Positions 36,186 through 45,872 of a stretch of 64,000 nucleotides of DNA are shown piece after piece (position 1 is the first letter of the stretch; each line of letters opens with the position of its first letter). Made by a program: the position numbers and the translations under genes. Source of the DNA: Algibacter mikhailovii (GTDB taxonomy: Bacteria; Bacteroidota; Bacteroidia; Flavobacteriales; Flavobacteriaceae); assembly GCF_014651495.1 (NCBI RefSeq), contig NZ_BMWZ01000003.1, positions 1-64,000 of the forward strand, given 5' to 3'. Below the pieces are notes generated by a model. That model did no database searches, was not told the origin of the DNA, and saw nothing but the letters and a program-made list of their open reading frames with translations.

Positions 36186-37223
36186 ATGAAGTTAAAACAA
36201 TCGTTAATAATTGCCCTTATATTCGTAATTATAGGCATCACTTCTTGGGAATCCTACTGGCGGGCTCAAGGGCTACACCCAACGTTAAACGATGAGAAAG
36301 CTCTATGGGCAATGACCAGAGCTAAAGTAGAAGAAGCCACAAAAGAAGATGTTATAATACTCGGCTCTTCTCGAGCGTATTTTGATATTCAAGTGGGACA
36401 ATGGAAAAATGAAACCGGAAAAGAACCTTTACAACTAGCTTCTACAGGATCTTCTCCTCTACCGACCTTTCATGACATTGTAAATAACACAGAATTTAAT
36501 GGAACTATAATTGTAGGAGTCACACCTGGCTTACTATTTTCAACCACCTATCCGAAGGCATTTCCATGGGAAAGACCGCAATCTAAGGTAGACTTTTACT
36601 TTAACAGAACTTATGCGCAAAGGCTCAATTTTTTATTATCTGTTCCATTACAACAAAATTTAGTTTTAATGTCAGCCGATGAAGAAGAATGGAATGATGA
36701 TATTGATCTAAAAGCCTTATTAAAGCGTATTAATTGGGGGAAACTCGATACACTTCCTCCAACGCCTCCATTCTATAATTTTGGAGATGTATCGCTTCCT
36801 AGAAATATGAGCATGATGCCGAGAGCTGCAACTGATACTGCCTTTGCCAACTCCATTATAAAAGTATGGCATTTCTTTGGTAAGGGCTCACCCCCACCAG
36901 AAAAAGATGCCACCACAGCGTTCTTTATGCACGATGTGAAAAAATTCAAAGAAAGAGGTGGTAATCTTATTTTGGTGAGACCGCCTTCAAGTGGGGGCGT
37001 ACGAATTGGAGAAAACATGGGGTTACCCCGCGACAGATTTTGGGATTCTTTAGTCCATGTTGCTCAGGTAAAAAGCTACCACTTTGAAGATTACGCCCAG
37101 TTAAAAAACTTAACCTGCCCTGAAGAATCACACCTATCTCTTGAAGATGCAAATTTTTTCACCAAAGAACTCGTAGAAATTTTAAAAAAAGATAACGTTT
37201 TACCTAACCATAAAACCAAATAA
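36186..37223 (+). CDS. SGNH-like membrane-anchored protein paired with an MBOAT acyltransferase
   Basis: A 345-residue protein with one N-terminal anchor (LIIALIFVIIGITSW, residues 6-20) and an extracytoplasmic domain. DVIILGSSRAYFDI at about 55-68 has the GxSR-type nucleophile region of SGNH hydrolases of the AlgX/AlgJ/DltD-like kind, and CPEESHLSLEDA near 318 provides a candidate histidine. Such proteins finish O-acetylation started by an MBOAT partner, and here the MBOAT gene begins 2 bases after the stop. The polymer that is acylated is unknown. Confidence 0.7.
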   Translation: MKLKQSLIIALIFVIIGITSWESYWRAQGLHPTLNDEKALWAMTRAKVEEATKEDVIILGSSRAYFDIQVGQWKNETGKEPLQLASTGSSPLPTFHDIVNNTEFNGTIIVGVTPGLLFSTTYPKAFPWERPQSKVDFYFNRTYAQRLNFLLSVPLQQNLVLMSADEEEWNDDIDLKALLKRINWGKLDTLPPTPPFYNFGDVSLPRNMSMMPRAATDTAFANSIIKVWHFFGKGSPPPEKDATTAFFMHDVKKFKERGGNLILVRPPSSGGVRIGENMGLPRDRFWDSLVHVAQVKSYHFEDYAQLKNLTCPEESHLSLEDANFFTKELVEILKKDNVLPNHKTK

Positions 37224-37225
37224 TT

Positions 37226-38641
37226 ATGCTTTTTAACTCATTAAGTTTCATTTTATTCTTAATCATTGTTTTAGTGCTATACTATTCCAAATTATTTGGT
37301 TGGACGAACAAAAAAAGAATGCTCTTGCTATCCAGTTATGTCTTTTATGGCTTATGGAATCCGCCATTAGTCATACTATTATGGATTTCAACCATGATTG
37401 ACTGGACAGCTGGTAAACAATTAGCTGTTGAAGAAAATCAAACGAAGCGCAAAATGTGGCTTATTTTAAGCATGGCCGTTAATCTAGGGTTTTTAGGATT
37501 CTTCAAATATGGTGATTTCTTACTAGAAAATTTTGTAATCATAGTAAATAGTATAGGCATAGATTTTCAAGCGAAACCAATGGATATTATTCTTCCTATG
37601 GGAATTTCGTTCTATACCTTCCAAACCATGTCCTATACCATCGACATGTATAAAAGAAAAACTGAACGTGCTAGGACCTTCCTTGATTTTGCTTTGTATG
37701 TTACATTCTTTCCGCAGCTGGTTGCCGGTCCTATTGTAAGAGCTAAAGACTTAATTACACAGTTTTATGAAGAGAAAAAAGCTACTTCAGAACAATTTAT
37801 TTGGGGGCTGTTTCTTTTAACTATTGGGTTATTTCAAAAAGTTGTAATGGCAGACACCTTGCTATCTGAAACAGCTGATAAGGTATTTGGCTCAAAAGAA
37901 TTACTACATGGTGTAGATGCGTGGGTAGGCACCATTGCCTTTTCCGGGCAAATATTTTTTGATTTTGCTGGTTATTCTACCTGTGCCATAGGCATTGCGC
38001 TCATGCTAGGGATTGTATTACCAGACAACTTCAGATACCCTTATGCCTCCTTGGGGTTTTCCGATTTATGGAAACGTTGGCATATATCATTATCCAGTTG
38101 GTTAAAAGACTATTTGTATATCCCTTTGGGAGGAAACCGTCATGGCATTACCAGAATGTATGTAGCACTTATGCTTACCATGCTCATAGGTGGTCTTTGG
38201 CATGGAGCTGCTTGGACTTTTATGGTTTGGGGTGGTTTACATGGGACATACCTCATTTTAGAACGTTTGCAAAGACGGTATATACCTTTTGAAATAACTA
38301 AATGGAATGGTATATTCCTCGCCTTTATCACCTTTAGCTGTGTTAATATTACATGGGTTTTCTTTAGAGCAAGATCTTTTAAAACAGCTTGGAACATGAT
38401 AAAATCTATGTTTTACGCACAATCTGAAGGTGCAAAAATACTAGATACTTTTAGCATCATAAAAGTAACCGTTGTAATTGCTATATTATTTTTGTGTCAT
38501 TGGATTATGAGAAATACCTCTATGAAAGAAGTGTCTTTAAAAACACCGCCCTATATTTTGGGTATTGTTTGGGCCATCATGACCTTTTTAATAATTATTG
38601 CTCAAGGGAGTGGTGAACAGTTTATTTATTTTCAGTTTTAG
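37226..38641 (+). CDS. MBOAT family O-acyltransferase
   Basis: A 471-residue multispanning inner-membrane protein of the AlgI type, which moves acyl groups across the membrane to exported polysaccharides. Recognised segments: MGISFYTFQTMSYTIDMY near 130, FFPQLVAGPIVRA near 168, DLWKRWHISLSSWLKDYLY near 280 and the active-site histidines in GGLWHGAAWTFMVWGGLHG near 320-338. Length and order are standard. It forms a pair with the preceding SGNH-like gene. Start is an ATG 2 bases after the upstream stop, so translation is likely coupled. Confidence 0.92.
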   Translation: MLFNSLSFILFLIIVLVLYYSKLFGWTNKKRMLLLSSYVFYGLWNPPLVILLWISTMIDWTAGKQLAVEENQTKRKMWLILSMAVNLGFLGFFKYGDFLLENFVIIVNSIGIDFQAKPMDIILPMGISFYTFQTMSYTIDMYKRKTERARTFLDFALYVTFFPQLVAGPIVRAKDLITQFYEEKKATSEQFIWGLFLLTIGLFQKVVMADTLLSETADKVFGSKELLHGVDAWVGTIAFSGQIFFDFAGYSTCAIGIALMLGIVLPDNFRYPYASLGFSDLWKRWHISLSSWLKDYLYIPLGGNRHGITRMYVALMLTMLIGGLWHGAAWTFMVWGGLHGTYLILERLQRRYIPFEITKWNGIFLAFITFSCVNITWVFFRARSFKTAWNMIKSMFYAQSEGAKILDTFSIIKVTVVIAILFLCHWIMRNTSMKEVSLKTPPYILGIVWAIMTFLIIIAQGSGEQFIYFQF

Positions 38642-38888
38642 AAATAAGGACTAAATTTAGAAAACAAAAGATGCAAAATACGCTATTGCATTAACATTCT
38701 ACTAAAATATAAATATGGAGTCCATGTGCTTATTCGAAACTTATTTTTGATCTGAAATCACGACCTATTGATCGCTACTAAAAAATGTACAACGTCCCAA
38801 TAAGCAACTTAACTCTAAACGATAAATTATATGACGACATTACAACCGACAATTAGGGCATGCTTTAGTAAATTAATACTATTCATAT

Positions 38889-40055
38889 ATGATTAAATCT
38901 ACCAGAATTGAATCCATTGACATTTTGAGAGGGCTGGTCATGGTGATCATGGCTTTAGATCATACTAGAGACTATTTTCATTACGACGCATTTGTTAATA
39001 ACCCTACTAATTTAGAAACCACCACCCCTTTTCTATTTTTTACTAGATTTATCACGCACTACTGTGCCCCTGTATTTGTGTTTTTAGCAGGAACATCTGC
39101 TTATCTGTACGGCACTAATAAATCAAAAAATCAGCTTTTTAAATTCCTGATTACGCGTGGTATATGGTTAATCATTCTTGAAATTATATTAAACAATCTT
39201 ATCTGGCAATTCAATCTACATTACAATTTAATTGTATTACAAGTTATCTGGGCTATTGGGCTTAGTATGTTTGTTTTGTCCTTTCTAATTTATCTTCCTA
39301 AAAAAGCTCTACTTATTGTAGGTGTTATATTGGTAGTAGGACATAATAGCCTAGATGGAATAGTTATGCAAAACACGAATTTTAAATCTATTATTTGGTA
39401 CATTTTACACCAAAGAAACAGAATTATTTTAGATGCAGATCATTCTCTAATTTTCGCTTACCCAATTATGCCTTGGCTTGGTTTAATGATATTAGGCTAT
39501 TGCTTAGGAACACTTTATAAAAAAGGTTTTCCTGCTACCAGAAGAAAAAAATATTTACTTGGACTTGGTATAACCAGCGTTATATTATTTTTTATTGTAA
39601 GAGGCATTAATATATACGGAGATCTAAAACCTTGGAGCGTTCAAGATAATCCAGTTTTTACATTTCTATCATTTATGAACGTAACCAAATATCCACCTTC
39701 ATTACTATACATTTTAGTTACTATAGGCCCTGCTCTTTTGTTTTTATATGCGATTGAAACTATTAAAAACAAAACAACAGATTTCCTAATTGTTTTTGGT
39801 AGGGTACCACTTTTTTACTATTTCATGCATGTACTTGTTATTCATACACTAGCCATTCTAGCAATTATAATATTTAGTGATAACTGGCAAATTATTACAT
39901 CATTGTCACCTCCTGGTCTAGCTAAGCAAGGATACTCTTTGTTTATTGTTTATATCGTCTGGATAGGTGTTATAACTATACTCTATTATCCTTGTAAAAA
40001 ATACATGACATATAAAGCAAACAATAAGAATAAATGGTGGTTAAGTTATTTGTGA
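38889..40055 (+). CDS. DUF1624-type (heparan-alpha-glucosaminide N-acetyltransferase-like) membrane protein, copy 1
   Basis: A 388-residue membrane protein with about ten helices. The N terminus ESIDILRGLVMVIMALDHTR, with the catalytic-type histidine in ALDHTRDYFHYD, is the signature of DUF1624/HGSNAT-like acyltransferases, which transfer acetyl groups from cytoplasmic acetyl-CoA across a membrane. FVFLAGTSAYLY, PWLGLMILGYCLGTLY and the ending NKWWLSYL are also shared with the next gene. It starts 247 bases after the MBOAT gene. The acceptor is not known. Confidence 0.85.
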   Translation: MIKSTRIESIDILRGLVMVIMALDHTRDYFHYDAFVNNPTNLETTTPFLFFTRFITHYCAPVFVFLAGTSAYLYGTNKSKNQLFKFLITRGIWLIILEIILNNLIWQFNLHYNLIVLQVIWAIGLSMFVLSFLIYLPKKALLIVGVILVVGHNSLDGIVMQNTNFKSIIWYILHQRNRIILDADHSLIFAYPIMPWLGLMILGYCLGTLYKKGFPATRRKKYLLGLGITSVILFFIVRGINIYGDLKPWSVQDNPVFTFLSFMNVTKYPPSLLYILVTIGPALLFLYAIETIKNKTTDFLIVFGRVPLFYYFMHVLVIHTLAILAIIIFSDNWQIITSLSPPGLAKQGYSLFIVYIVWIGVITILYYPCKKYMTYKANNKNKWWLSYL

Positions 40056-40205
40056 TTTTTATAGAAAAGAATAACTAAAATGAGAATGAATAAGATCTAC
40101 CTATATCTAACAAACCTTTTGTCTGTCTTTTCTATTTATCCTTCCCCATCTTTACAAGAATGACAAAATCTTTAATAGTTATATAAAAATAAATCAAATC
40201 CCTTT

Positions 40206-41372
40206 ATGACAAAATCAACACGAGTTCAATCCATTGATATTTTAAAAGGTGTGGTAATGGTGCTTATGGCACTTGACCATACACGTGACTATTTCCATTA
40301 TGATTCTTTCCTCTTTAGTCCTGAAGACCCAGAACAAAGTAGTCTACCTATATTTTTTACGAGATGGATTACCCATTTTTGCGCACCAGCCTTTAGTTTA
40401 TTGGCAGGTATGTCTGCCTATATGGTAAGCAAAAGAAAAACTAAAATACAGCTATCCCAATTTCTAGTTAAAAGAGGTCTTTGGTTGGTATTTATTGAAT
40501 TGACCATCGTAAACTTTGCTTGGTATTTTGATATAACCTTTTCCAGTCCCGGTCTATTTGTAATCTGGGCTTTAGGCGTAAGTATGATTGCTTTAGCTGG
40601 GCTAATATATTTACCAAGGAACTATATATTAGTTTTTAGCTGTGTTTTAATTTTCGGACATAATCTATTAGATACCGTACATTATGATGGCAGTATATTT
40701 TGGGCCATATTACACGAATATCATTCATTTGATTTAGGCAACGGCTATGATTTTGAATCTGCTTATCCACTTATTCCATGGGTAGCTGTTATGTCTTTTG
40801 GTTATTATTTGGGCGCCTTCTACAATACATCTTTTGATGCTCAAAAGAGAAAAAGAATTTTCAATATTTTGGGCACATCGGCTATAGCCTTATTTATAAT
40901 TTTAAGGTTTACAAATATTTATGGAAATCTAGTCCCATGGACAACATATGACAGCATATCTAAAGATTTAATTTCTTTTTTTAATCCTGCCAAATATCCA
41001 CCTTCATTAACCTATTTATTAATGACTTTAGGAGTCACATTTATTTTTTTGGCTAATACTGAGAAGTTAAAAGGAAGGCTCACAGAATTTTTCAAAACCT
41101 TTGGAAGAGTGCCATTCTTCTATTACATTATACATATTTACTTAATTCATGTCTTGGCTTTAATTTATGCTGAGTTATCAGGCTTTGGATGGGAAGTCAT
41201 GATTTTAAAAAATTGGATGACAGAAACTCCCGCCCTAAAAGGCTATGGTTTAAATCTTGGTTTAGTATATTTAGTTTGGATTAGCATCATTATTATTCTT
41301 TACCCCATTTGTAAAAAGTTTGACCAGTACAAACAAAATAATAAAGATAAATGGTGGCTTAGTTATTTATAA
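40206..41372 (+). CDS. DUF1624-type membrane acyltransferase-like protein, copy 2
   Basis: Also 388 residues and clearly a tandem paralogue of the gene before it: QSIDILKGVVMVLMALDHTR at the start, FSLLAGMSAYMV, PWVAVMSFGYYLGAFY, FGRVPFFYYIIH and the same ending DKWWLSYL. About half of residues in the conserved blocks are identical by eye; the loops differ, so the copies probably differ in acceptor. It is followed after 19 bases by the exported amidohydrolase, which suggests the two are co-transcribed. Confidence 0.85.
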   Translation: MTKSTRVQSIDILKGVVMVLMALDHTRDYFHYDSFLFSPEDPEQSSLPIFFTRWITHFCAPAFSLLAGMSAYMVSKRKTKIQLSQFLVKRGLWLVFIELTIVNFAWYFDITFSSPGLFVIWALGVSMIALAGLIYLPRNYILVFSCVLIFGHNLLDTVHYDGSIFWAILHEYHSFDLGNGYDFESAYPLIPWVAVMSFGYYLGAFYNTSFDAQKRKRIFNILGTSAIALFIILRFTNIYGNLVPWTTYDSISKDLISFFNPAKYPPSLTYLLMTLGVTFIFLANTEKLKGRLTEFFKTFGRVPFFYYIIHIYLIHVLALIYAELSGFGWEVMILKNWMTETPALKGYGLNLGLVYLVWISIIIILYPICKKFDQYKQNNKDKWWLSYL

Positions 41373-41391
41373 TTTATTAAATTCAAAACAT

Positions 41392-42810
41392 ATGAAGACA
41401 GCATTAACCCTAACACTATCCATTCTTATTGGTTTTCAATTGAATGCGCAAGAATTCACTAATCAAGTGAAGACTTTTATATCTGTAGACACGACCCTTG
41501 TAGCCATAACCAATGTGACTGTTATTGACGGAACGGGTAATAGTATTCGTTATAACCAAACGGTAATTATTAATGAAGATAAAATCCAAGACATTGGAGA
41601 TTCCACATCTATAACGGTTCCTCAAAATGCTCTAAAGATTGATGGCACTAATAAAACGGTTATACCCGGACTCGTGATGTTACATGAGCATCTATTCTAC
41701 ACAAAATTCTTTGAAAATTGGTTTAGTGTAGGGCAAATGACCTTTTCTTTTCCAAGACTATATTTGGCAGGAGGTGTTACTACCATGCGAACCGCAGGAA
41801 GTATTCAACCACAATCTGATTTAAATGTAAAAAAATGGATTATTGCAGGTAAAATGACTGGACCTAAAATGGATGTCACAAGTCCTTTCATTGAAAGAGA
41901 AGGCGCACCAATTGCTGAATTAGGTTTTATTGAAGACACTGACGAAGTTGGTGAAATTGTTAATTTTTGGGCAGATCGGGGGGTGACATCTTTCAAACTC
42001 TATAATAATATTACTAGAGAAGACATGAAACTGTGTATTAAGCAAGCGCATAAACGAGGAATGAAAGTTACCGGTCATTTATGCTCTGTTACCTACGAAG
42101 AAGCGTCTAATCTTGGTATCGATAATTTAGAGCATGGTTTTATGGCTGCATCAGATTTTATTAAGGATAAAGAGCGTGACCTATGCGATCCATTTGAAGC
42201 CAGAAATTCTTTAACAAATGAACCTGTTGATAGTCCTCAAATAAGTACTCTTATTGATTTACTCATAAAGAATGGCACCACAATAACTTCTACGCCCAAC
42301 GTATTTGAACCTTATACCAATAGGGAACTAATTCCTGGTGGCGGAGAAAGTGCAGTCACTCCCGAGGTACTAAAAGATGTTAAAAATATTTATGATCGCA
42401 TGATTGATAAAGACTCATTAAACCTAGCGCGATTTAACAAAAACTTCACTTGGCTTAAACGTTTTTATGATAAAGGAGGTAAACTTGCTGCAGGTACAGA
42501 TCCTACGGGAGCAGGAAGAACGGTCGCGGGTTATGCCAATCAACACACCATAGAACTTTTTGTTGAAGGCGGATTCGGGCTTACAGATGCTATAAAGATA
42601 TGCACCTTAAACGGAGCGACCTATTTAGAACAACAAGATTCTATTGGCACAATAGAATCTGGTAAAATTGCCGACCTTATTTTAATTGATGGTGATTTAG
42701 AAACCAATATTAAAAATATTCGAAACATGGAAATCATCTTTAAAGACGGTATTGGTTTTGACTCAAAAAAAATGTTTGAATCTGTTAAAGGAAAAGTTGG
42801 TCTAAACTAA
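41392..42810 (+). CDS. Exported amidohydrolase (imidazolonepropionase/prolidase-like subgroup)
   Basis: A metal-dependent hydrolase with an N-terminal signal peptide, so periplasmic or exported. The frame opens at 41320, but the signal peptide MKTALTLTLSILIGFQLNAQ begins at 41392. The 472 residues carry the amidohydrolase set: metal ligands HEH in LVMLHEHLFY, a lysine in TSFKLYNN that could be carbamylated, GHL in KVTGHLCS, EHG in DNLEHGFM, and the aspartate in AAGTDPTGAG. The C-terminal IESGKIADLILIDGD closes the composite beta-sandwich. Substrate unknown; the family acts on amides, lactams or peptides. Confidence 0.88.
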   Translation: MKTALTLTLSILIGFQLNAQEFTNQVKTFISVDTTLVAITNVTVIDGTGNSIRYNQTVIINEDKIQDIGDSTSITVPQNALKIDGTNKTVIPGLVMLHEHLFYTKFFENWFSVGQMTFSFPRLYLAGGVTTMRTAGSIQPQSDLNVKKWIIAGKMTGPKMDVTSPFIEREGAPIAELGFIEDTDEVGEIVNFWADRGVTSFKLYNNITREDMKLCIKQAHKRGMKVTGHLCSVTYEEASNLGIDNLEHGFMAASDFIKDKERDLCDPFEARNSLTNEPVDSPQISTLIDLLIKNGTTITSTPNVFEPYTNRELIPGGGESAVTPEVLKDVKNIYDRMIDKDSLNLARFNKNFTWLKRFYDKGGKLAAGTDPTGAGRTVAGYANQHTIELFVEGGFGLTDAIKICTLNGATYLEQQDSIGTIESGKIADLILIDGDLETNIKNIRNMEIIFKDGIGFDSKKMFESVKGKVGLN

Positions 42811-42846
42811 TACAATACCAATAATCAAATCAAAAGAAAATGCATT

Positions 42847-43404
42847 CTACTCCTTTAGTTTTCCCTGAAAAACACTCACTTTAGAATTAAAAGGATTACC
42901 TGATGCACGTCTTAACATGACCACCTGACCGCAATGCCATAATGCATCGGCAATAGGGCCGTTGATAATATTCCAAAACGGCACTTCAGTTTCATCAAGT
43001 TTTATTGGTTCTTCCACATTATGCAAGGCATTAGAAACTTTTTTCAAATTCAATAAGGTTTGTTTACGCTTTTCAATAAAGTTCAGTTCGGAAGTATTAT
43101 TATCTTTATCATTAGATAATATACTATTACGGATAAACTTAGACAAACCATATAGGTGCTCAATAGTTTCCGCACTCGTTCTCCCCGATTCACTTGCTTT
43201 ATGTGCTAAATCCTTTTCTGTTAGTCCTTCTGTTGCCCAATAATATCTAAAGCCTAAACCATCTATCATTCTGGCTGCTACTGTCTGACTTGTATATACC
43301 TCAGGACTTGCGGGTATTTCATAAAATGGCAAATCATTTGTTTTTACTTGTGCCATAACCATTGTAGTTATTAATAAGGAAAAAATTAAAATACTCTTTT
43401 TCAT
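42847..43404 (-). CDS. DinB-like exported protein
   Basis: A 185-residue protein with a signal peptide (KSILIFSLLITTMVMAQ). The mature part looks like the DinB/YfiT four-helix fold: RMIDGLGFRYYWATEGLTE, SAETIEHLYGLSKFI with the first candidate histidine, and ADALWHCGQVVMLRRASGNP near the end with the third. DinB proteins often hold a metal with three histidines; two sites are visible (H in TIEHLYG and WHCGQ). Unlike cytoplasmic relatives this one is exported. It converges with the amidohydrolase gene. Role unknown. Confidence 0.7.
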   Translation of the reverse strand: MKKSILIFSLLITTMVMAQVKTNDLPFYEIPASPEVYTSQTVAARMIDGLGFRYYWATEGLTEKDLAHKASESGRTSAETIEHLYGLSKFIRNSILSNDKDNNTSELNFIEKRKQTLLNLKKVSNALHNVEEPIKLDETEVPFWNIINGPIADALWHCGQVVMLRRASGNPFNSKVSVFQGKLKE

Positions 43405-43528
43405 ACTTTCTTTAGGTTTTAAAGTCTAAAACACAATCACACCTTTAATTACTGTCTTGCTCAATTAGGGCAAAAGAACATATAGCGTTACCGTAATTAT
43501 CTCAATTTCCTTTTCTAATATAAAACTA

Positions 43529-44947
43529 TTATTTTTTTATATTATCAAGATTTGATATTGGGTTGACCCCATATTTATCAAATAAGTAAACCAATGATGT
43601 CATTGTGGCGGCTCCCAATTCTAACTCCCTTTTGTTTATTGCATCAAATGTATCATTGCTTGCATGATGATGATCAAAATAACGCTGACTATCAGGACGT
43701 AAACCCGCCAAAACATTAGATTCTGTTTTAAGCGGACCAACATCTGCTCCACTGCCACCTTTTTCAAAATAATGAATTAAATAAGGTTTAAATAAGGGCT
43801 GCCAATTAAGCACTTGATTAAAACTGGCATCCGTACAATCAAAACTAAAACCTCGCGGAGTGAAACCACCAGAATCACTTTCTAAGGCAAAAATATGATT
43901 TTCGCCCTTTTGCTTTGACTCTTGAGCGTATTTCTTACCGCCTCTTAAACCATTTTCTTCATTCATAAACAACACGACTCTAATACTCCGTTTTGGTTTA
44001 ATACCAGATGTTTTCAACAATCTTAGAACGTCCATAGATTGCACCACTCCAGCACCATCATCATGAGACCCGTCACCTAAATCCCAAGAATCTAAATGTC
44101 CTCCTACTAAAATATACTCATTAGGGAATTCACTTCCTTTTATTTCTCCAATGACATTGTAGGACTGAACATCTTTTAACTGTTTACAGTTTTGTTTGAA
44201 ATAAAACTTGGTATTCGTATTCAGTTTAAGCATGGTACTTAATAACTCAGCATCATTTGTACTAATTGCCGCCGAAGGAATACGCTTATTTACGGGTAAA
44301 TCATCATAAGTCATACTTCCGGTATGGGGTAAATCATCAAGACGCAAATTCATGGATCTTACAATGACTCCAGCTGCACCATACTTAGCTGCCTCCACGG
44401 CACCTTTGTAACGCTGATTAACACATCCACCATAGGCCTCATAAGTTAAAATTAAGTCTGCTTGCATAGGACGGTTATAAAACACAATTTTGCCTTGAAT
44501 ACTATCCTTACCTAATAGTGCTAATTCTTCAAAGTTTTTTACCTCAACAACATTGGCCTTTATACCTAAGGCAGGCGTTGCAATTGAACCGCCTAAAGCA
44601 CAAATATTTACTGTATTTGTTTTTCCTAGAGCGGACTCAATATAGCCATACTCCTTTGTTCCTCTTATCCAACGTGGCACCATTACAGGTTGTAACCATA
44701 CCCTATCAAGACCTAGATTTTCAAGTTCTGCCTTGGTATAAGACACAGCTTTTTCTGCGCCCAAAGAGCCCGATAACCTACTCCCAATTTGATTGGACAA
44801 ATGATTCAGCCAATCATAACTTTTACCATTGGTTAAAGATTGTTTGTATATTGTTTTAAGAACATCGGCATCTGTTTGAGAAGCAACATTTAAAGTAAGA
44901 CATAGGGTTAGAAGTACAAAGGCAGATTTCATTAGTTTCATAAGCAA
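43529..44947 (-). CDS. Secreted M28-family zinc peptidase with PA domain
   Basis: A di-zinc aminopeptidase or carboxypeptidase-like enzyme. 472 residues with a signal peptide at the start (SAFVLLTLCLTLNVASQ). Residues about 120-255 hold a protease-associated (PA) insert (GKIVFYNRPM, AAKYGAAGVIVRS). Zinc ligands and catalytic acids are visible: GGHLDSWDLGDGSHDDGAG, NEENGLRGGKKYA, ESDSGGF and the final histidine in FDHHHASNDTFD. Three ATG codons fit (44947, 44938, 44929); I keep the longest. A minus-strand TATGTTTG at 45005-44998 may be the -7 box. Confidence 0.9.
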   Translation of the reverse strand: MLMKLMKSAFVLLTLCLTLNVASQTDADVLKTIYKQSLTNGKSYDWLNHLSNQIGSRLSGSLGAEKAVSYTKAELENLGLDRVWLQPVMVPRWIRGTKEYGYIESALGKTNTVNICALGGSIATPALGIKANVVEVKNFEELALLGKDSIQGKIVFYNRPMQADLILTYEAYGGCVNQRYKGAVEAAKYGAAGVIVRSMNLRLDDLPHTGSMTYDDLPVNKRIPSAAISTNDAELLSTMLKLNTNTKFYFKQNCKQLKDVQSYNVIGEIKGSEFPNEYILVGGHLDSWDLGDGSHDDGAGVVQSMDVLRLLKTSGIKPKRSIRVVLFMNEENGLRGGKKYAQESKQKGENHIFALESDSGGFTPRGFSFDCTDASFNQVLNWQPLFKPYLIHYFEKGGSGADVGPLKTESNVLAGLRPDSQRYFDHHHASNDTFDAINKRELELGAATMTSLVYLFDKYGVNPISNLDNIKK

Positions 44948-44997
44948 TTCCAGAAGTGATATAATTAGTTTTTAAAAAGACATTTGAATTTCTCAGT

Positions 44998-45005
44998 CAA
45001 ACATA
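44998..45005 (-). promoter_or_regulatory. -7 box of the M28 peptidase gene
   Basis: Minus-strand TATGTTTG 51 bases before the first start codon; no TTG at the ideal -33 distance. Confidence 0.35.
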
Positions 45006-45020
45006 AAAAATAAACAAAAC

Positions 45021-45872
45021 TTATTCATTATTAAGCTGCTGTTTATATGCTTCGATATGCGCTTTTATGTCATCATCAAGTTCAGGTTCTTCAATGTCAG
45101 AATATGCACTTAAGGTGTCATAAATAATTTTTGCGACAATATATCTAGCGCTGGGTTTGTCATCAGCCGGAATGGCATACCAGGGTGCATGTGGTTTAGA
45201 CGTTTTGTTTATAGCCTCTTGATAACAGGCTTGATACGCCTCCCAAAGTTTGCGTTCTTTTAAATCTCCTGGAGAAAATTTCCAGTTCTTTTCTTGCTTA
45301 TCCAAGCGTCGTAAAAGTCTGCTTTTTTGTTCTTTCTTAGAGAGGTTTAAAAAGAACTTAAAAATAAGTGTTCCATTTTCTGATATGTGTTTTTCAAAGT
45401 TATTAATTTGTTCGAAGCGTTTTTCCCAAAAAGCATCATCAATATCATCCACACTATTTATATTTGGATTATTTTCTCCCATTATATACTCTGGATGCAC
45501 TCTAGTCACTAGCACATTTTCATAATGTGTTCTGTTAAAAACACCGAACTTACCACGTGCTGGCAATGCGATATAATGCCTCCACAGATAATCATGTTTT
45601 AACTCCAAGGAAGTAGGCGTTTTAAAACTATGCACCTCAACACCACGAACATTAAAATCTTTGAAAACTTCACGGACTAAACTATCCTTTCCTGCAGTAT
45701 CCATACCTTGTAAACAAATTAAAACAGCGTATTTGCCATGAGCATAAAGCACATCCTGAAGTTTACCTAACTTCTTTCTAATATGTTTAAGTTCCTTTTC
45801 AGCATCCTCAATAACTACTTTAGTTTCAAAAGTTTTAAGAGAAATGTTTGAGTTAACCTTATAATTATCCAT
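45021..45872 (-). CDS. Polyphosphate kinase 2 family protein
   Basis: Moves phosphate between polyphosphate and nucleotides. 283 residues in a P-loop kinase fold: Walker A CLQGMDTAGKDS at 53-64, SFKTPTSLELKHDYLWR near 92, and the lid and catalytic segment PARGKFGVFNRTHYENVL near 120-137 with the conserved arginine. The Walker B region is EKRFEQINNFEKH with downstream FKFFLNLSKKEQKSRLLRR. Class (nucleoside mono- or diphosphate acceptor) cannot be assigned by eye. It lies upstream of the M28 peptidase gene on the same strand, 73 bases away, with a separate promoter-like box between. Confidence 0.92.
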   Translation of the reverse strand: MDNYKVNSNISLKTFETKVVIEDAEKELKHIRKKLGKLQDVLYAHGKYAVLICLQGMDTAGKDSLVREVFKDFNVRGVEVHSFKTPTSLELKHDYLWRHYIALPARGKFGVFNRTHYENVLVTRVHPEYIMGENNPNINSVDDIDDAFWEKRFEQINNFEKHISENGTLIFKFFLNLSKKEQKSRLLRRLDKQEKNWKFSPGDLKERKLWEAYQACYQEAINKTSKPHAPWYAIPADDKPSARYIVAKIIYDTLSAYSDIEEPELDDDIKAHIEAYKQQLNNE

